64,000 bases of DNA from Tubulanus polymorphus (GCF_964204645.1 NC_134030.1:2333855-2397854), one strand, 5' to 3'. Positions 11,437 to 23,079 are shown, counted from the stretch's first letter. Notes: generated by a model from the letters alone, not told the origin. Program-made: numbers and translations.

Positions 11437-14400
11437 ATGTCGAGTTGTGTGGTTTATCCGTTAGAATGTATACGGCCGAAACAATACGGTGCATTGGTAA
11501 GTCACGATCTATTTTCTATTACTTATTCCCTCAAAAGCCTCTCTGTCTCTTATATGTTTCATCGGGTGCCTTCGCTAGATCACGATTAATAGAACACTTT
11601 ATCCGTGTTAAAGCGATGTAGAGAGAATCCCACAATGAAAAGGAAAAACAGTCCGAAAATGTAACATTGAGATAGTTGTTTATTCAACGTTTCGACTATA
11701 TCCTAGTAGTCATCTTCAGGAATACTGTATTCCTTGAGCTAGTGTAGTTTATTCAACGTTTCGACTATATCCTAATAGTCATCTTCAGGAATACTGTATT
11801 CCTTGAGCTAGTGTAGTTTATTCAATGTTTCGACTATATCCTAATGGTCATCTTCAGGAATACTGTATTCCTTGAGCTAGTGTAGTTTATTCAACGTTTC
11901 GACTATATCCTATAGTCATCTTCAGGAATACTGTATTCCTTGAGCTAGTGTAGTTTATTCAACGTTTCGACTATATCCTAATAGTCATCTTCAGGAATAC
12001 TGTATTCCTTGAGCTAGTGTAGTTTATACAACGTTTCGACTATATCCTAATAGTCATCTTCAGGAATACTGTATTCCTTGAGCTAGTGTAGTTTATTCAA
12101 CGTTTCGACTATATCCTAATAGTCATCTTCAGGAATACTGTATTCCTTGAGCTAGTGTAGTTTATTCAACGTTTCGACTATATCCTAATAGTCATCTTCA
12201 GGAATACTGTATTCCTTGAGCTAGTGTAGTTTATTCAACGTTTCGACTATATCCTAATAGTCATCTTCAGGAATACTGTATTCCTTGAGCTAGTGTAGTT
12301 TATTCAACGTTTCGACTATATCCTAATAGTCATCTTCAGGAATAATGAGATACTACAAAAATTATGAGATATATATATATACAATCCAGAGACAAAGAGA
12401 CTAATTCAAGTAATCAGAGATGATACAAACTACTTCGCTAGACCAACATGGGAACGTATACTCTTCTCTCTACTACTTTATCTTACTATTATTTGTAAAT
12501 TGTTAATTCTTTGCTAGTCAACAGTTTTATCAGTGTAGGTAAAATAATGAGCTACTAGAAAATAGTATCTACATGTATAACTGCATCAGGTAAACAGGTA
12601 ACATTGTGTCGGTTAAATTGGTTTTATTTGAAATAACGATCTTCCACGACTTCTCCCGCTTAAAGAGTAACATCAATGGAGAAATAGAAGTTTACTCTCC
12701 CAATTTGAAATTCATTTTAATGAAGTTCCATCTTTTTTCCTTTCTTTCCTCAATTGACTGATTTATCATCTGATGAAGCTACTTTTTATGCGAAAGCTCG
12801 TTTATTTCTAATAAAACCAATTTATTACCTACATAGTGTACGATACCTGTTTACCGATTTGAGGTCTGGTTAAACAATGTACCTTCATAACTCCTTTCAA
12901 TTAAAACGTGTCATGGTTTTAAATCTATTCAAGATATGTAAATTGTGTGATAATTCAATACCAATTATTTGTGACGAATTCAATATCAATAATTTTTGTT
13001 GCCGTATGAATGTATTTCAGCCGGCGACGAGCGTACAGGCGTTACTGGCTAAATTCCCCGTACATCCGTCTAATCGAGAACCGAAAATTTCCATCACGAA
13101 AACAAGTTACGTCAGTCACATTTTACCGAGACACGCGATCCTTTCTAAAAGAGATTCATCAAGACGAAAGGCTGCTAGCGGAATAGGTTGGTCTAAAGTC
13201 CTAGCCGTCGGCTAAAACAATTACATTAATTTAATTGATGTGAATCTAAATTCACTTCAATAGAAATGTTCCCTGATTTAAGTTCTTTACCATCTTAGTG
13301 CAAATCGTAAAATACAAAACTCAAGCCCACGATATAATTTTGAAATATCAAAAACGATGTTTAACGATTAGAACGAAATTAAAGGACAACAGTTCGCACT
13401 CTTTCTATACCTCTTAAACATATTACATTAATTGATATGAAACTAAATTCATTCAATACATTTATAGCAATTATGATGATATCAGCCATTTGTTTTAGTT
13501 CCTCAAAACGAAGAACAGGAAGCGACGTCACCGATTGTAGAGCGCCTCCTACCGTTGGCAACAAGAATCAAGGTAAGTTATTCATAAATGATCGAGTCTA
13601 TGATATTACGCCGTTGTTCGTTGTTTCGAAGAAAGTGTTAATTTTCTCACTACAGACAACTAACCTGCCGACTGGAGGTCCTTACAGATTCATGCAGAGG
13701 AAGAGAAAATTAGCTCCTCCCGAAAAAGGTAATAACGAAAAAAAAATCCCTTTAAAATAAAAAAATATCTCATATAACATAACTACATAACAACATATAT
13801 CTACATAAACCTATCTCATGGCATGAGTTTATTGGACTATCGACACGGTGAACTTCTGTTTTTCGTCTATTTCACAGTGTCGGCCATTTTGGAACTAAAT
13901 GCAAACTACGATGACCGTGGTCCGCTGCGGTTTCGCAAAATATTTGACTATCAAATGCGATAAAGTTCGTCGATTTTAAGGTCACATATAAAAGAGATAA
14001 TGATTTCAAACGATGTATTTTTTCGACTCATTTTTAGATCACGTGGAAATATTCTACTTTACGGATTCAAATCGACGCAATTCGCTACAAATCCCGTCAT
14101 GCTCCGCGGACAACTCGGCGTCTCGTGATATCCGTAGCGTCTCGGGTCACGCGCTCTCCCGACGTAAATGGATTCAGCCCCCGGTTGATCACCTGAAAGC
14201 TAAAAGTTAGTAAAAGTTGCCAGCAGGTGCAGATGTTCCACCGTTTGGCTATACACCGCCACCCCGCCTACCGCCAGGTTTCTCAATGTTCATCTCTATA
14301 CAAATACATAGTAAAACATCCCCGATATAACGACATACTCTCTATACCGCCATACTCTCAATACCGCCATACTCTCTATACCGCCATACTCTCTATACCG

Positions 14401-15259
14401 CCATACTCTCTATACCGCCATACTCTCTATACCGCCACACTCTCTATACCGCCATACTCTCTATACCGCCATACTCTCTATACCGCCATACTCTCAATAC
14501 CGCCATACTCTCTATACCGCCATACTCTCTATACCGCCATACTCTCTATACCGCCATACTCTCTATACCGCCACACTCTCTATACCGCCACACTCTCTAT
14601 ACCGCCACACTCTCTATACCGCCATACTCTCTATACCGCCATACTCTCTATCCCGCCATACTCTCTATACCGCCATACTCTCCATACCGCCATACTCTCT
14701 ATACCACCATACTCTCTATACCGCCGAAATCGTTCTGCACCGATGAGGACGGTATATCGGGGGCCTACTGTAGATTGATATCTCAGCGTTGATGATATTC
14801 AACAATTTCACGATTGATGATATTTCAAAGTAGTTCCATCTCGGGATGAGAAACAGTTGAATAACTGTACAGTTGAGATTAGTTCATTTTCAATGTTTTG
14901 AATCAATGGTAGACAATTTAATTAAGAACTGTGAAACTAGATCCTTAATAAACGTGGACCCGGCTCCATAACCTAAGATGAAAAACTTCGTTTAAGATGT
15001 TTTAACTCTGAATCCAATGTTGGCCGAGACGACTGTTGTACTGGATCCGTGATGTTTATGAGACTGTAATACTGAATCCGTGCTGTTTATGAGACTGTAA
15101 TACTGAATCCGTGCTGTTTATGAGAATGTCTGATGTTCATTATTTTTCTCATTGATAGGTTTTGACGGCGGCGCTGCGGCAATCCCCGGTCGGGGATACG
15201 ACTCCAATTACCTTCACAATCTACGACTCTCGATTCTAAATTCGAAACCGATTTATTAA
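11437..15259 (+). CDS. Unrecognised protein, 216 aa, seven exons
   Basis: I do not recognise the family. The exon model is 11437-11496, 13021-13186, 13499-13572, 13656-13728, 14038-14163, 14227-14277 and 15159-15259. Every junction is GT-AG and keeps frame, which is the main support. The start is ATG at 11437 (MSSCVVYPLECIRPKQYGAL). Segments include PKISITKTSYVSHILPRH, a basic SKRDSSRRK, the acidic PQNEEQEATSPIVERLLPL, RFMQRKRKLAPPEK, and a Pro/Gly-rich end (ADVPPFGYTPPPRLPP, then FDGGAAAIPGRGYDSNY). No signal peptide or TM segment is apparent, so it is probably intracellular and partly disordered. The weakest points are the GTTGGT donor at 13187 and the 63-bp intron 5; reading through that intron would end the protein at 14210. 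AATAAA at 15372-15377 is a plausible polyA signal. Confidence 0.6.
11621..12346. repeat. One-armed foldback relative with about ten 69-bp tandem units
   Basis: It starts with the GAGAGAATCCCACAATGA end and outer arm of the 1-222 element (11621-11676). The core is then amplified: ATACTGTATTCCTTGAGCTA recurs nine times at a 69-bp spacing between repeated TCGACTATATCC and TAGTCATCTTCAGG. One unit has a small deletion near 11910. No matching right outer arm was found. It lies in intron 1 of the seven-exon gene. Confidence 0.9.
12612..12830. mobile_element. Decayed foldback with CTGATGA-hairpin-GAAA motif
   Basis: Weakly inverted ends (TTAAATTGGTTTTATTTGAA near 12613 against AATAAAACCAATTTATTACC near 12810) bracket CTGATGA at 12770-12776 and GCGAAAGCTCG at 12790-12800. 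The motif order matches the better-preserved element at 21606-21840. Confidence 0.5.
14338..14725. repeat. 17-bp minisatellite, about 22 copies
   Basis: The unit CCGCCATACTCTCTATA is repeated with single-base changes. It sits in intron 6 of the seven-exon gene, just after its short exon 6. The long Tyr/Arg/His ORF over it is a product of the repeat. Confidence 0.9.
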
Positions 15260-15371
15260 ACAACAGTTTCAAGAATTTCCTAGTAGTTTTCTACTTGATA
15301 AGTGTGCGACAGTTTAATGAGGGCAAAGTATAGAAGACAAATTGAAAACGGGATTGAATGTATATTTTGTA

Positions 15372-15377
15372 AATAAA
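15372..15377 (+). promoter_or_regulatory. Likely polyadenylation signal AATAAA
   Basis: A canonical AATAAA lies 113 bp after the stop of the seven-exon gene, followed by a T-rich stretch. This is consistent with the transcript end near 15390-15410. Confidence 0.5.
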
Positions 15378-15399
15378 GTTTGAATTTTATTCGAAGTAC

Positions 15400-17230
15400 T
15401 TATGTTTTGGGAACTTAATGAATGATTAAGGATACTTTGCGTATCTAGAGAGGTGGATGTATCAGATGTGGATCAGAGGAGTATCAGCGGGTATCATAGG
15501 GGTATCGGATAGATCTAAAGTATCCAACGCGCGTTGGGCGAAACTGAACACTTTTTCGCGAATCGAACACTTTAGCGAAAGATTTTTTTATGCTAATAGT
15601 ATTTTATTTTTTCTGTGACATATCGAAAACGTTTTTATCGAGGAGAAAACGTTGTTCCCCGCGCCCGTAAGCGTCGCTGGGTCGTGTGCATCGCTGGGTC
15701 TTTCTGTGAGTTAATCCATCACGATTATGCATGATGCTATTTTCTTTGCCGACGATTTCGAAAAAGCGATTAGACGAATTTCTAGTTTCGCTTGATAAAC
15801 GAAGCAATATAAATAAATGCGGTTGAAAATTGCTCATAGTGTAAACACACTGAGACGCAGATAGTATATAGAGGATCGGTCACGTGTGACCGGACTAGTT
15901 CTCTCATCGGACTAGTTCTCTCGCCGGACTAGTTCTCTCGTCGGTCGTCATTATGCAATGCGGCGTTTGACTTGTTGTCTTTCGTTGAATAATTCAACTG
16001 CGTGACGTACAAGCCGCAACACAAGCCACGCTTGGTCACACGTTCGTTTATCGTAACGACAAAACATTAACGCCGCCAATTTCATATATGCGTTCGAGCG
16101 GTTCGAGCTAATTTTCCTGAATGAGTTCTCCGCAAAAAGAGAGCGACAACGCAATAATGAATGACTGGACACAAACATTTTTTCGTTGAATGAATAATGA
16201 ATTTGGAAAAGAAAAAATCTTGCATCGCATGTTATAGATGACTGCCCAGGTATACGAGATAAACTCCGCAATAAATCAGGCAAAGATGGAAAAGTTCAAT
16301 GGAAGACGATCGCCCGATGTTGGCTAATAGTCTTTAGGCGAAACGTTGCTCAAATATATAATCACCTCGCTATTGAACTTATCATCTTCGGCTGAATTAT
16401 TGTGGGATTTATTGTGTATATTGATCATACAAGCATATTGAGCACGTTCTCGACTTAACAACCGCCCAGGGCTTGCATTTATTTCGTCCCATGGTCTGGC
16501 TTTGACCGCAGCCATGGCCTAAGACCAGTCTAAGACCATTTTATTTCTTAAGCCAAAGAGTTGATGCAGTCTTAAGATTTGAAGCCCCTTTTTTGGACTA
16601 AAATGTTTACAGTGCAACTGAACCCAGTTCCATAGTCGAGACGTGGCCTTAGATCTTAAGACTGGTCTTAAATTGTGGTATTTAGCTTAAGAACTAAGTT
16701 AACTAAGCCATCACTGCGTAACTGATCTTCAGTACATAGGTCAATGCGTCCTTCAGAACTGAGAACAAAACACTTATGTTCTTTCGTACAATAATGCCTC
16801 TTTTATATTTCATTTCTATATCGTTTAATGATATCGAAAATATCGTCTGGAAATGCAATACATCTAATGCGTATATGTGGGCTAACTGACATTGAACATG
16901 ATACATGATAGTGTTATTATCTACAGTTCGAGAGGATCATTTATTCTGCGGATCGGAAATTCTATTGTGTCGGATCCTTTTTATCAACTCAAACAGTTAC
17001 CGGATGATATCATATTTCTAGAGAACCATCTTATCGCAACGAAGTAACACGATAAATATATAATCGAGTTTCATACGCACGTTGGTACTAGACCGATAAT
17101 GATGCCAATAGCGGATCTTAGATATCAGATACACGAATATATTAAATAGTTCCAATAGATCATATGTTATTTAAAAAGAACCGGAAGTACGCCGTGACAG
17201 CACTTCCGGGTAGGGAAATGAATAAGAGAA
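15400..17230. other. Intergenic, no gene supported
   Basis: Contents are a 17-bp triplet repeat (CGGACTAGTTCTCTCGC, 15892-15944), a decayed CAGGGGCCAGTTGCA-family copy (about 16518-16672, with CTTAAGACTGGTCTTAA), and unassigned minus-strand ORFs at 15604-15837 and 15951-16283. Those ORFs have no domain or splice support that I can see. Confidence 0.4.
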
Positions 17231-17439
17231 TCACACGTGGTAGACTGGGACAGCTGCAAAGGAGTCGCTTTCACTTCTAACTTTACCCAAGCTCGAAGAT
17301 GTGATAGGACTTTCTACTCAATCCATTGCATCCGGTGCATTGACTTACAATTTACAATCAAATCATTGCGGTTATGGACCCAGTTCAACACTATGAATAA
17401 TGATATCATTTTTGAGACTTCTTCAAAGTAAATTTCAAC

Positions 17440-18790
17440 CAACCTGCTTTTTAGTAGATTCAGACACATGACTCTTAGGTTTTTCATGAGGAAATTAATC
17501 CTCATCATCGGTATCGTTTCCATTTTGATATCTGGTATTGTGTGACGAATAACTCAATACTAACTACAACAACAATGTACTAAATAAACTGTGATTTTCT
17601 TTCATAAGACTCTTCATAAAAACAAAAATTCATCTAATTTCAATTTTACCTGATTTATAGTCAGATTCGTGACTCGGACCTTGAGGAATTTGCTCATTTC
17701 TTCCTAAACTCTGATGTTTTCCTTTCCTCTGGTTTTGAGCATCTCTTACAACAACAGTCCACTAGCTACAACAAAAATACATAAAAGTAACCAGTTTCAT
17801 TGAGTCGACTGTTCCTGCAAAGAAATTCAAGTTCAATTTTACCTGATTCATAGTCAATCTAGACACATGACATAGAAGAGAAATTGCTCAGAACTTCAGT
17901 TACTTTTCGTATCTTCTTGAACTTTCTGTTTGATGTGGAGATTCCCCAGAGTACTTCGATTTCTGGGTACAAACACTGAAAGAAGTCCCGAATTGACGGA
18001 GAAATTTGTCGGCATCTCTGATCTGATCTTTTCCGGTCGTCTGATATTCTACGGCCAACCACAAGCTCAATACTACAATGACAAAACACAAAATATGAAT
18101 TATGATATCATTTTTGAGACTCTTCTTAAAAATAAATTTCAATTATACCTGCTTTATAGTCAATTCAGATTCATGACTCGGACCTTGAGGAATTTGCTCA
18201 ACACTTCCTGAACTCTGATGTTTCCTTTCCTCTGATTTTGAGCATCTCTTACGACAACAGTCCACTGGCTACAACAAAAGTACATAAAATAAACATAACC
18301 ATCTTCTTTTCAACTGTTCCTGCAAAGAAGTTCATATCAATTACAATTTTACCTGATTCATAGTCAATTCAGACTCGATCGTGACACCTTAAACATTTCT
18401 CAACGACAACTGGAAAAATCCTGGATGTTTCCTGTCAATCGTTTGGTATTTTGTACTTGAAGACCAAATCAATACACGCTACAACAGGGAAATATGAAAT
18501 ACTCGTAATACTAACTTACCGTCCTAGTTGAGAACATTCTTATCTACAAAGAAATTTATAGCAATTTATACTATACCTGATTTATAGTCTTTACTTAGTG
18601 AAAAGAACCTCAGGAACTTTCAGTATCATCTTGAACTCTCTGTTTGGGGAGTGGAGATTCCTCAAGTACTGCAGATTTCTGCTGACAACAGACACCAATC
18701 CAACACTTCTCTTTCTGGTACTTTCATCTTTCTCTTTCCTCTCGTTTTACAAATTGATATCTAATTATTTGACATTTTGATATTTTTACC
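17440..18790 (-). pseudogene. Array of diverged exon-like units, gene or decayed gene
   Basis: On the minus strand, donor-like ends GACTATAAATCAG|GTAAAATT recur at about 17441, 17650, 17841, 18149, 18352 and 18577. Acceptor-like ends (TTGTTGTAG|) recur at about 17557, 17766, 18066, 18269 and 18479. Two unit types alternate. Type A starts with CCAGTGGACTGTTG or CTAGTGGACTGTTG; type B starts with or near TATTGAG. The A unit at 18268-18149 is a 120-bp phase 0-0 open exon (PVDCCRKRCSKSEERKHQ, then SESELTIKQ-like). The A unit at 17765-17650 is 116 bp and frameshifted, and several B units contain stops. This pattern suggests tandem exon duplication with decay. No family is recognised. Confidence 0.45.
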
Positions 18791-19011
18791 ATCATAAAAT
18801 TGATATTATGTTTATCTTTACATAATCGTTATTCGAGATAGTACAAGGAATGATACAAATAATACATTCCTTAACGTTCCTTAATTTTAAACTCACAGCT
18901 GTTTGTAAATTCTTTCCACACACAAAGATGGCATGCTGCATGCTGATCGATTTGCTAACCATGCGCATGGACCCGCGGGTGTGCCAGTGCTGTTTAGTGC
19001 AATTGATGCGT

Positions 19012-19178
19012 CGGTGCAAGTGCAAAGTGAGACGTCAAGTGCATAGTGGGACGTCAAGTGCAGAGTGAGACGTCAAGTGCAAAGTGGGACGTCAAGTGCA
19101 AAGTGAGACATCAAGTGCAAATTGGGATTTCAAGTGTAAATTGGGACGGCACGTGTAAATTGAGATGTCACTTGTTTT
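19012..19178. repeat. 19-bp tandem repeat, about 8 copies
   Basis: GACGTCAAGTGCAAAGTGG-type units decay towards the right end. No coding meaning is evident. Confidence 0.85.
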
Positions 19179-19179
19179 C

Positions 19180-19910
19180 ACCAGTGTTTACGATGATCGA
19201 CCATCTTTCTGAAGATGCTTAAAGCAATTTGAATTCTAACTGTTTTTTACACTGTCGGCTCACAGACTTAGAAACTGGTTAACCTCATCATCAGAGTTTA
19301 GACGCCGACAATTTTATCACTCCTTAAGTGGAGTAATATAATCAAGTCACTAACAATTCAGTTTATGTCAAAATTTAATTGTCAATTCAAGAAGGGAAAG
19401 GAGGGGAAGGCATTAAACCTCAATATCACCCCAGCCTTAAGTCACTTACAATTCAGTTTATGTCACAATTAACTTGACAATACGGGAAGGGAGGGATCAC
19501 TAAATCTCAATTCTAACACTAAACTTTCAATCCTGACCAATGAAAAGTACCTATATTACCGCCAAGTTTAGAAAATCATTATCGGATGGGATTCGAACCT
19601 GATCAACGCCACAAAAAATTCCATCTGGTTCGAATGCACGCAAATTCAATCATTATTCACAGTGATGTGTCCTCAGTTTACCTCAGTTATCTGTTTAACT
19701 TAATCCGTTTGACAAACTCTTTCAGATGCATTCTGAAAATTGATTTTAACTGAACACATACGAAATCACATACGAGACAAACTTACACACACGAAAATGT
19801 AATTTCAGAGGGTATAATTTGAAACGTCAATAAGAGCAGCCCCAAGTTGTGATCGGTAGTGTGAGTGAGTACTGAACCCTGTGATGGCTCTCAGTACGTA
19901 CAGTCGGTTT
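19180..19910. other. Intergenic, no gene supported
   Basis: Contains a direct repeat of TCACTTACAATTCAGTTTATG-like sequence (about 19347 and 19441) and a B-box-like GGGATTCGAACC at 19589. Nothing else was recognised. Confidence 0.35.
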
Positions 19911-19911
19911 A

Positions 19912-20049
19912 GAATACGAATACGAATATTTATTACACTCCAACCATTCCCGTGGAGGAGAAAACAGTATTTACAATTATTTACAAAAAAACAGTAGATA
20001 AAAGCACTTTGAAACATAACAGACGTTATTTACAACATACTATTTACAC
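19912..20049 (-). mobile_element. LINE-like 3' tail, copy 1
   Basis: On the minus strand this ends GGAATGGTTGGAGTGTAATA followed by short TATTCG repeats, the way many non-LTR retrotransposons terminate. It is about 90% similar by eye to 23080-23242. Confidence 0.6.
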
Positions 20050-20050
20050 G

Positions 20051-20210
20051 GTATTTTACTGTTGGGTGCTGCCCCTATGTGTATCATAAGCGGTACATTT
20101 GTGAACTAACTGATAGTTCAATTTTCCTACTGCGGCGCGCGAGTAATGAGTTAGTTCATATATTCACCGTCAACGATATGTATAGGGGCAGCACTTGACG
20201 GTTAAAATAT
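20051..20210. mobile_element. Foldback element, AACCGTCAAGTGCTGCC family, copy 1
   Basis: The arms are imperfect complements: TATTTTACTGTTGGGTGCTG at the left against CAGCACTTGACGGTTAAAAT at the right. The inner arms share GAACTAACT and AGTTAGTTC. It is related to 23421-23560. Confidence 0.65.
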
Positions 20211-20416
20211 ATGATGGGTTAGAACATTATTCAGTATTTACACGGTTCAAACCCGGGACACCCCCAGTACATCCTTTATTTATCTTCTAGTTATTTGTCT
20301 ATTTCTGGTTATTTAAGTCTATTTAATAGGTCTAGTTATTTATTCTTTTTTCTAAGTTTAGTTATCAAAGGTAGCCTGAAAAATGTGGCGGTGTGTCGAG
20401 ATTCATCGATAAGAGA

Positions 20417-20475
20417 TTGCTGCTGCTGCTGCTGCTGCTGCTGAAGCTGCTGCTGCTGTAGCTGCTGCTGCTGTA

Positions 20476-20507
<32 letters not shown>

Positions 20508-20544
20508 AGCTGCTGCTGCTGCTGCTGTAGCTGCTGCTGCTGTA

Positions 20545-20612
<68 letters not shown>

Positions 20613-20662
20613 AGCTGCTGCTGCTGTAGCTGCTGCTGCTGCTGCTACTGCTGCTGCTGCTC
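20417..20662. repeat. CTG/CAG microsatellite, about 245 bp
   Basis: CTG repeats are interrupted by TAG, AAG and TTG triplets. The minus-strand poly-Ala ORF spans only the repeat, has no flanking coding sequence and is rejected as a gene. Confidence 0.95.
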
Positions 20663-20923
20663 GCGAGGTCGCGCTGAGAACTGACTGCTCAATTATACGC
20701 ACACATACCAGTGGTTAGTTGAGATTGTGATGATCGATGGATGTGTATTACGGAAACTGAGTCGTTTGCAGATAATTATCGGTAATCAGTGAAGATTAAC
20801 GATATAAATACGGCGCTCGTATTTGTCCTGTTGTTCGCCGTGAACTTCAGCATTTAACGCCACAATCTCGCGCTGAATTTACAACACTGATCAGAACCGC
20901 GAGTGATCCCAACACGCGGGTCA

Positions 20924-21263
20924 AAGCATCCTCCCTCTGCAGGGACTCGAACCTGATGGCATCGCTACACTCAGCCACGGCACGAACCCCTGCATCAGTA
21001 GACCGGGTGCGCAGGTACATGCGCAGCTTTCCGAACGAAAACTGGCGGCACCAATCAGATTGTTGTATAATCGTTGAGGCATATTTCAAGGAAGAACTAT
21101 AAATGGGAAAACCCGGGCTAAAATAAAACGGGATTTCTGATTGGCTAAAAATCACATCATCTGAACTGCGCATGTATCTGCGCACACGGTCGATTTTGGC
21201 AGGGTTTCGTGCCGTGGCAATCTCGATGCCATAAGGTTCGAATCCCTGCCGGGGGAGGATGGG
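20924..21263. mobile_element. Inverted pair of tRNA-like SINE pieces
   Basis: The right copy (+) contains CAGGGTTTCGTGCCGTGGCA and GGTTCGAATCCCTGCCGG. The left copy is its reverse complement (CTGCAGGGACTCGAACCTGA, GCCACGGCACGAACCCCTGC). GTGGCTGAGTG and GGTTCGARTCC resemble pol III A and B boxes, but their spacing is shorter than in a tRNA. Homology continues inward (GCGCAGGTACATGCGC), making a foldback. Another copy lies at 50365-50426. Confidence 0.65.
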
Positions 21264-21605
21264 GTCAGAGTTACAACTCAAAAACAGAGGAGCGCCGGGT
21301 CATCGCGCATTTATGAGTTCCTTCCTTACTACCAACCCGCAAGGACACATTAATTTTCGAAATAAGGACATGACTGTTAGTCAGTTTAAACGACAAGCCG
21401 CGAGGTCCTCAAATTTCCCCACATTTTTCGGAGAACTAATTTGCTCAATCTGCGTAACTCAAATTCAATAACATAACGCCAAATTCGTAATAACGCTCCA
21501 TTTTCCCTTGGTCCCAACTTACGGTGCCGTTATAAAGGACAGTTTCAATTCAGTCCTACTCACTGTTGTACTACGTAGATCCGTAAGTCAAAGCTTACTG
21601 TGAAA

Positions 21606-21840
21606 ATAAGTAACGAGACGAGTAGTACTGTTTAGGTTAACTATTTATTTGACGCACGAGCTTTCGCTTCTAATGTATAGAAGCTTCATCGGGTGAATGA
21701 GAGAATTCAGGTGAATGAGAGAATTCAGGTCAATGAATCCCTCGCTCATTCACCCGATGAAGCTTCTATACATTAGAAGCGAAAGCTCGTGCGTCAAATA
21801 AATAGTTTACCTATATAGAACTACTCGTCTCGTTACTTAT
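21606..21840. mobile_element. Foldback element with clear hammerhead-like hairpin in both arms
   Basis: The ends ATAAGTAACGAGACGAGTAG and CTACTCGTCTCGTTACTTAT are complementary. Each arm holds CCGATGAAGCTTCTA, a 5-nt loop, TAGAAGCGAAAGC and then TCGTGCGTCAAATAAATAG, read outward. The 7-bp hairpin is perfect. The centre is a short direct repeat (GTGAATGAGAGAATTCAG). Confidence 0.8.
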
Positions 21841-21844
21841 TGAC

Positions 21845-23075
21845 AGGTTTTACCAGGTTAACACGGCTACTCTACGAATATTCTCATCTGTGAAAAGAAG
21901 AAGTTTATACAAATCAATGAGTAACTGTGATGAGTCAAAACTCACAACACTATGGCATGGACATTTTGTCAAAATTAGAATAGTATTTTTGACGCATCAA
22001 AGATGAGTAAGATTGAGGAAATTTGTTGTCTTGAAAAAGGTTCGGAAATTTAAGGACCTCTCGCTGCTTAAACTGCGTGCGTGACTTTCTAAATATTGTT
22101 TGTCTTTTTCTTTACAACTTTCAACAGAATATTCCATCAACCCACTACATTTATTTATTAGAAAAGACACATTTAAATATATATTATCTGAAAACCAATA
22201 ATTTGAGGAGGTGAATCGTGGACCCATTCGGCAAATTGAGGAAATAATCGGAAATTATCGTTGAACTCAAACGATCACGTTTTTCATCAAAAATGGCGGC
22301 GCGGGTGTTTCCGGTCGCTGATTCATCGTATCCAATTTTACACTCGGTCACGTGACTCGATACGTGCAAATAATCGACAACAGGCTGAGTAAGAGTGAGA
22401 GAGTGAGGTCAGGACATGATCGATCAAAATTTATAACTGTAAAACTAATGCGTGAAACGATCGTAAATTCCGAAACGGCATAATTTCTATTCGTCGTTTC
22501 GTGTTTGCGATCTGACATTGTTCATTATCGGCGCGTTTTGCAAGTCAAACAGACCTAACACTCTCTCGACGAGTCGGCGCGGACTGAGTAAATATTTTTT
22601 ATTGGACGTACATGTATGTATGATCAAACGGCGTAGCCTCAGAACGTGCGTCAGAAAATAAAAAGAGTAACGCATCGTGCCAAATAATTATTGTCGTTTT
22701 ATTATCATTGACATGTGACGATCATACAATATTTAAACATCCCTCTGATATTAGCATTGACGACTTTATCCGTGGCGCTGCAAATGTGTACGGTAAACAT
22801 AAAGCGTCTGCAGCAGGTCCGTCCGGTGACAATAATTCCAAGCGAAAAATCATGAAACTTTTCATATCAATAATTATCTTCATTTAAGAAAGACGTTATA
22901 CTTTTATGTCATGGCGAAACTTCATATCAATTGTAAAGCGTTTATACTTCTGCACAAATGTTGTTGACTTTTCATCGAAACCACAAAGAAATGTCTCTTG
23001 AACTTAGTAGAAGTTTTCTAATGCGCTTTGAGAGATTTTTTTGTTGAAAGCATTAAATCAATAATCTCGCAATCT
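21845..23075. other. Intergenic, no gene supported
   Basis: AT-rich single-copy sequence with short ORFs on both strands that show no splice or domain support. Confidence 0.35.
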
Positions 23076-23079
23076 ACCC

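Noticed and set aside
11677-12346. CRISPR-like regular array
   Set aside because: Repeats are contiguous 69-bp units without unique spacers, in a eukaryotic intron, and derive from a foldback element.
14227-14778. 183-aa ORF with SIPPYSLYRHTLYTA-type repeats
   Set aside because: It runs through the 17-bp minisatellite in an intron; only the first 51 bp are used, as exon 6 in the same frame.
20403-20702. 99-aa poly-alanine ORF on the minus strand
   Set aside because: It is a direct translation of the CTG/CAG microsatellite with no flanking coding sequence or splice context.
20847-21281. 144-aa minus-strand ORF
   Set aside because: It reads through an inverted pair of SINE pieces; RQGFEPYG-type sequence is the translation of the B-box region.
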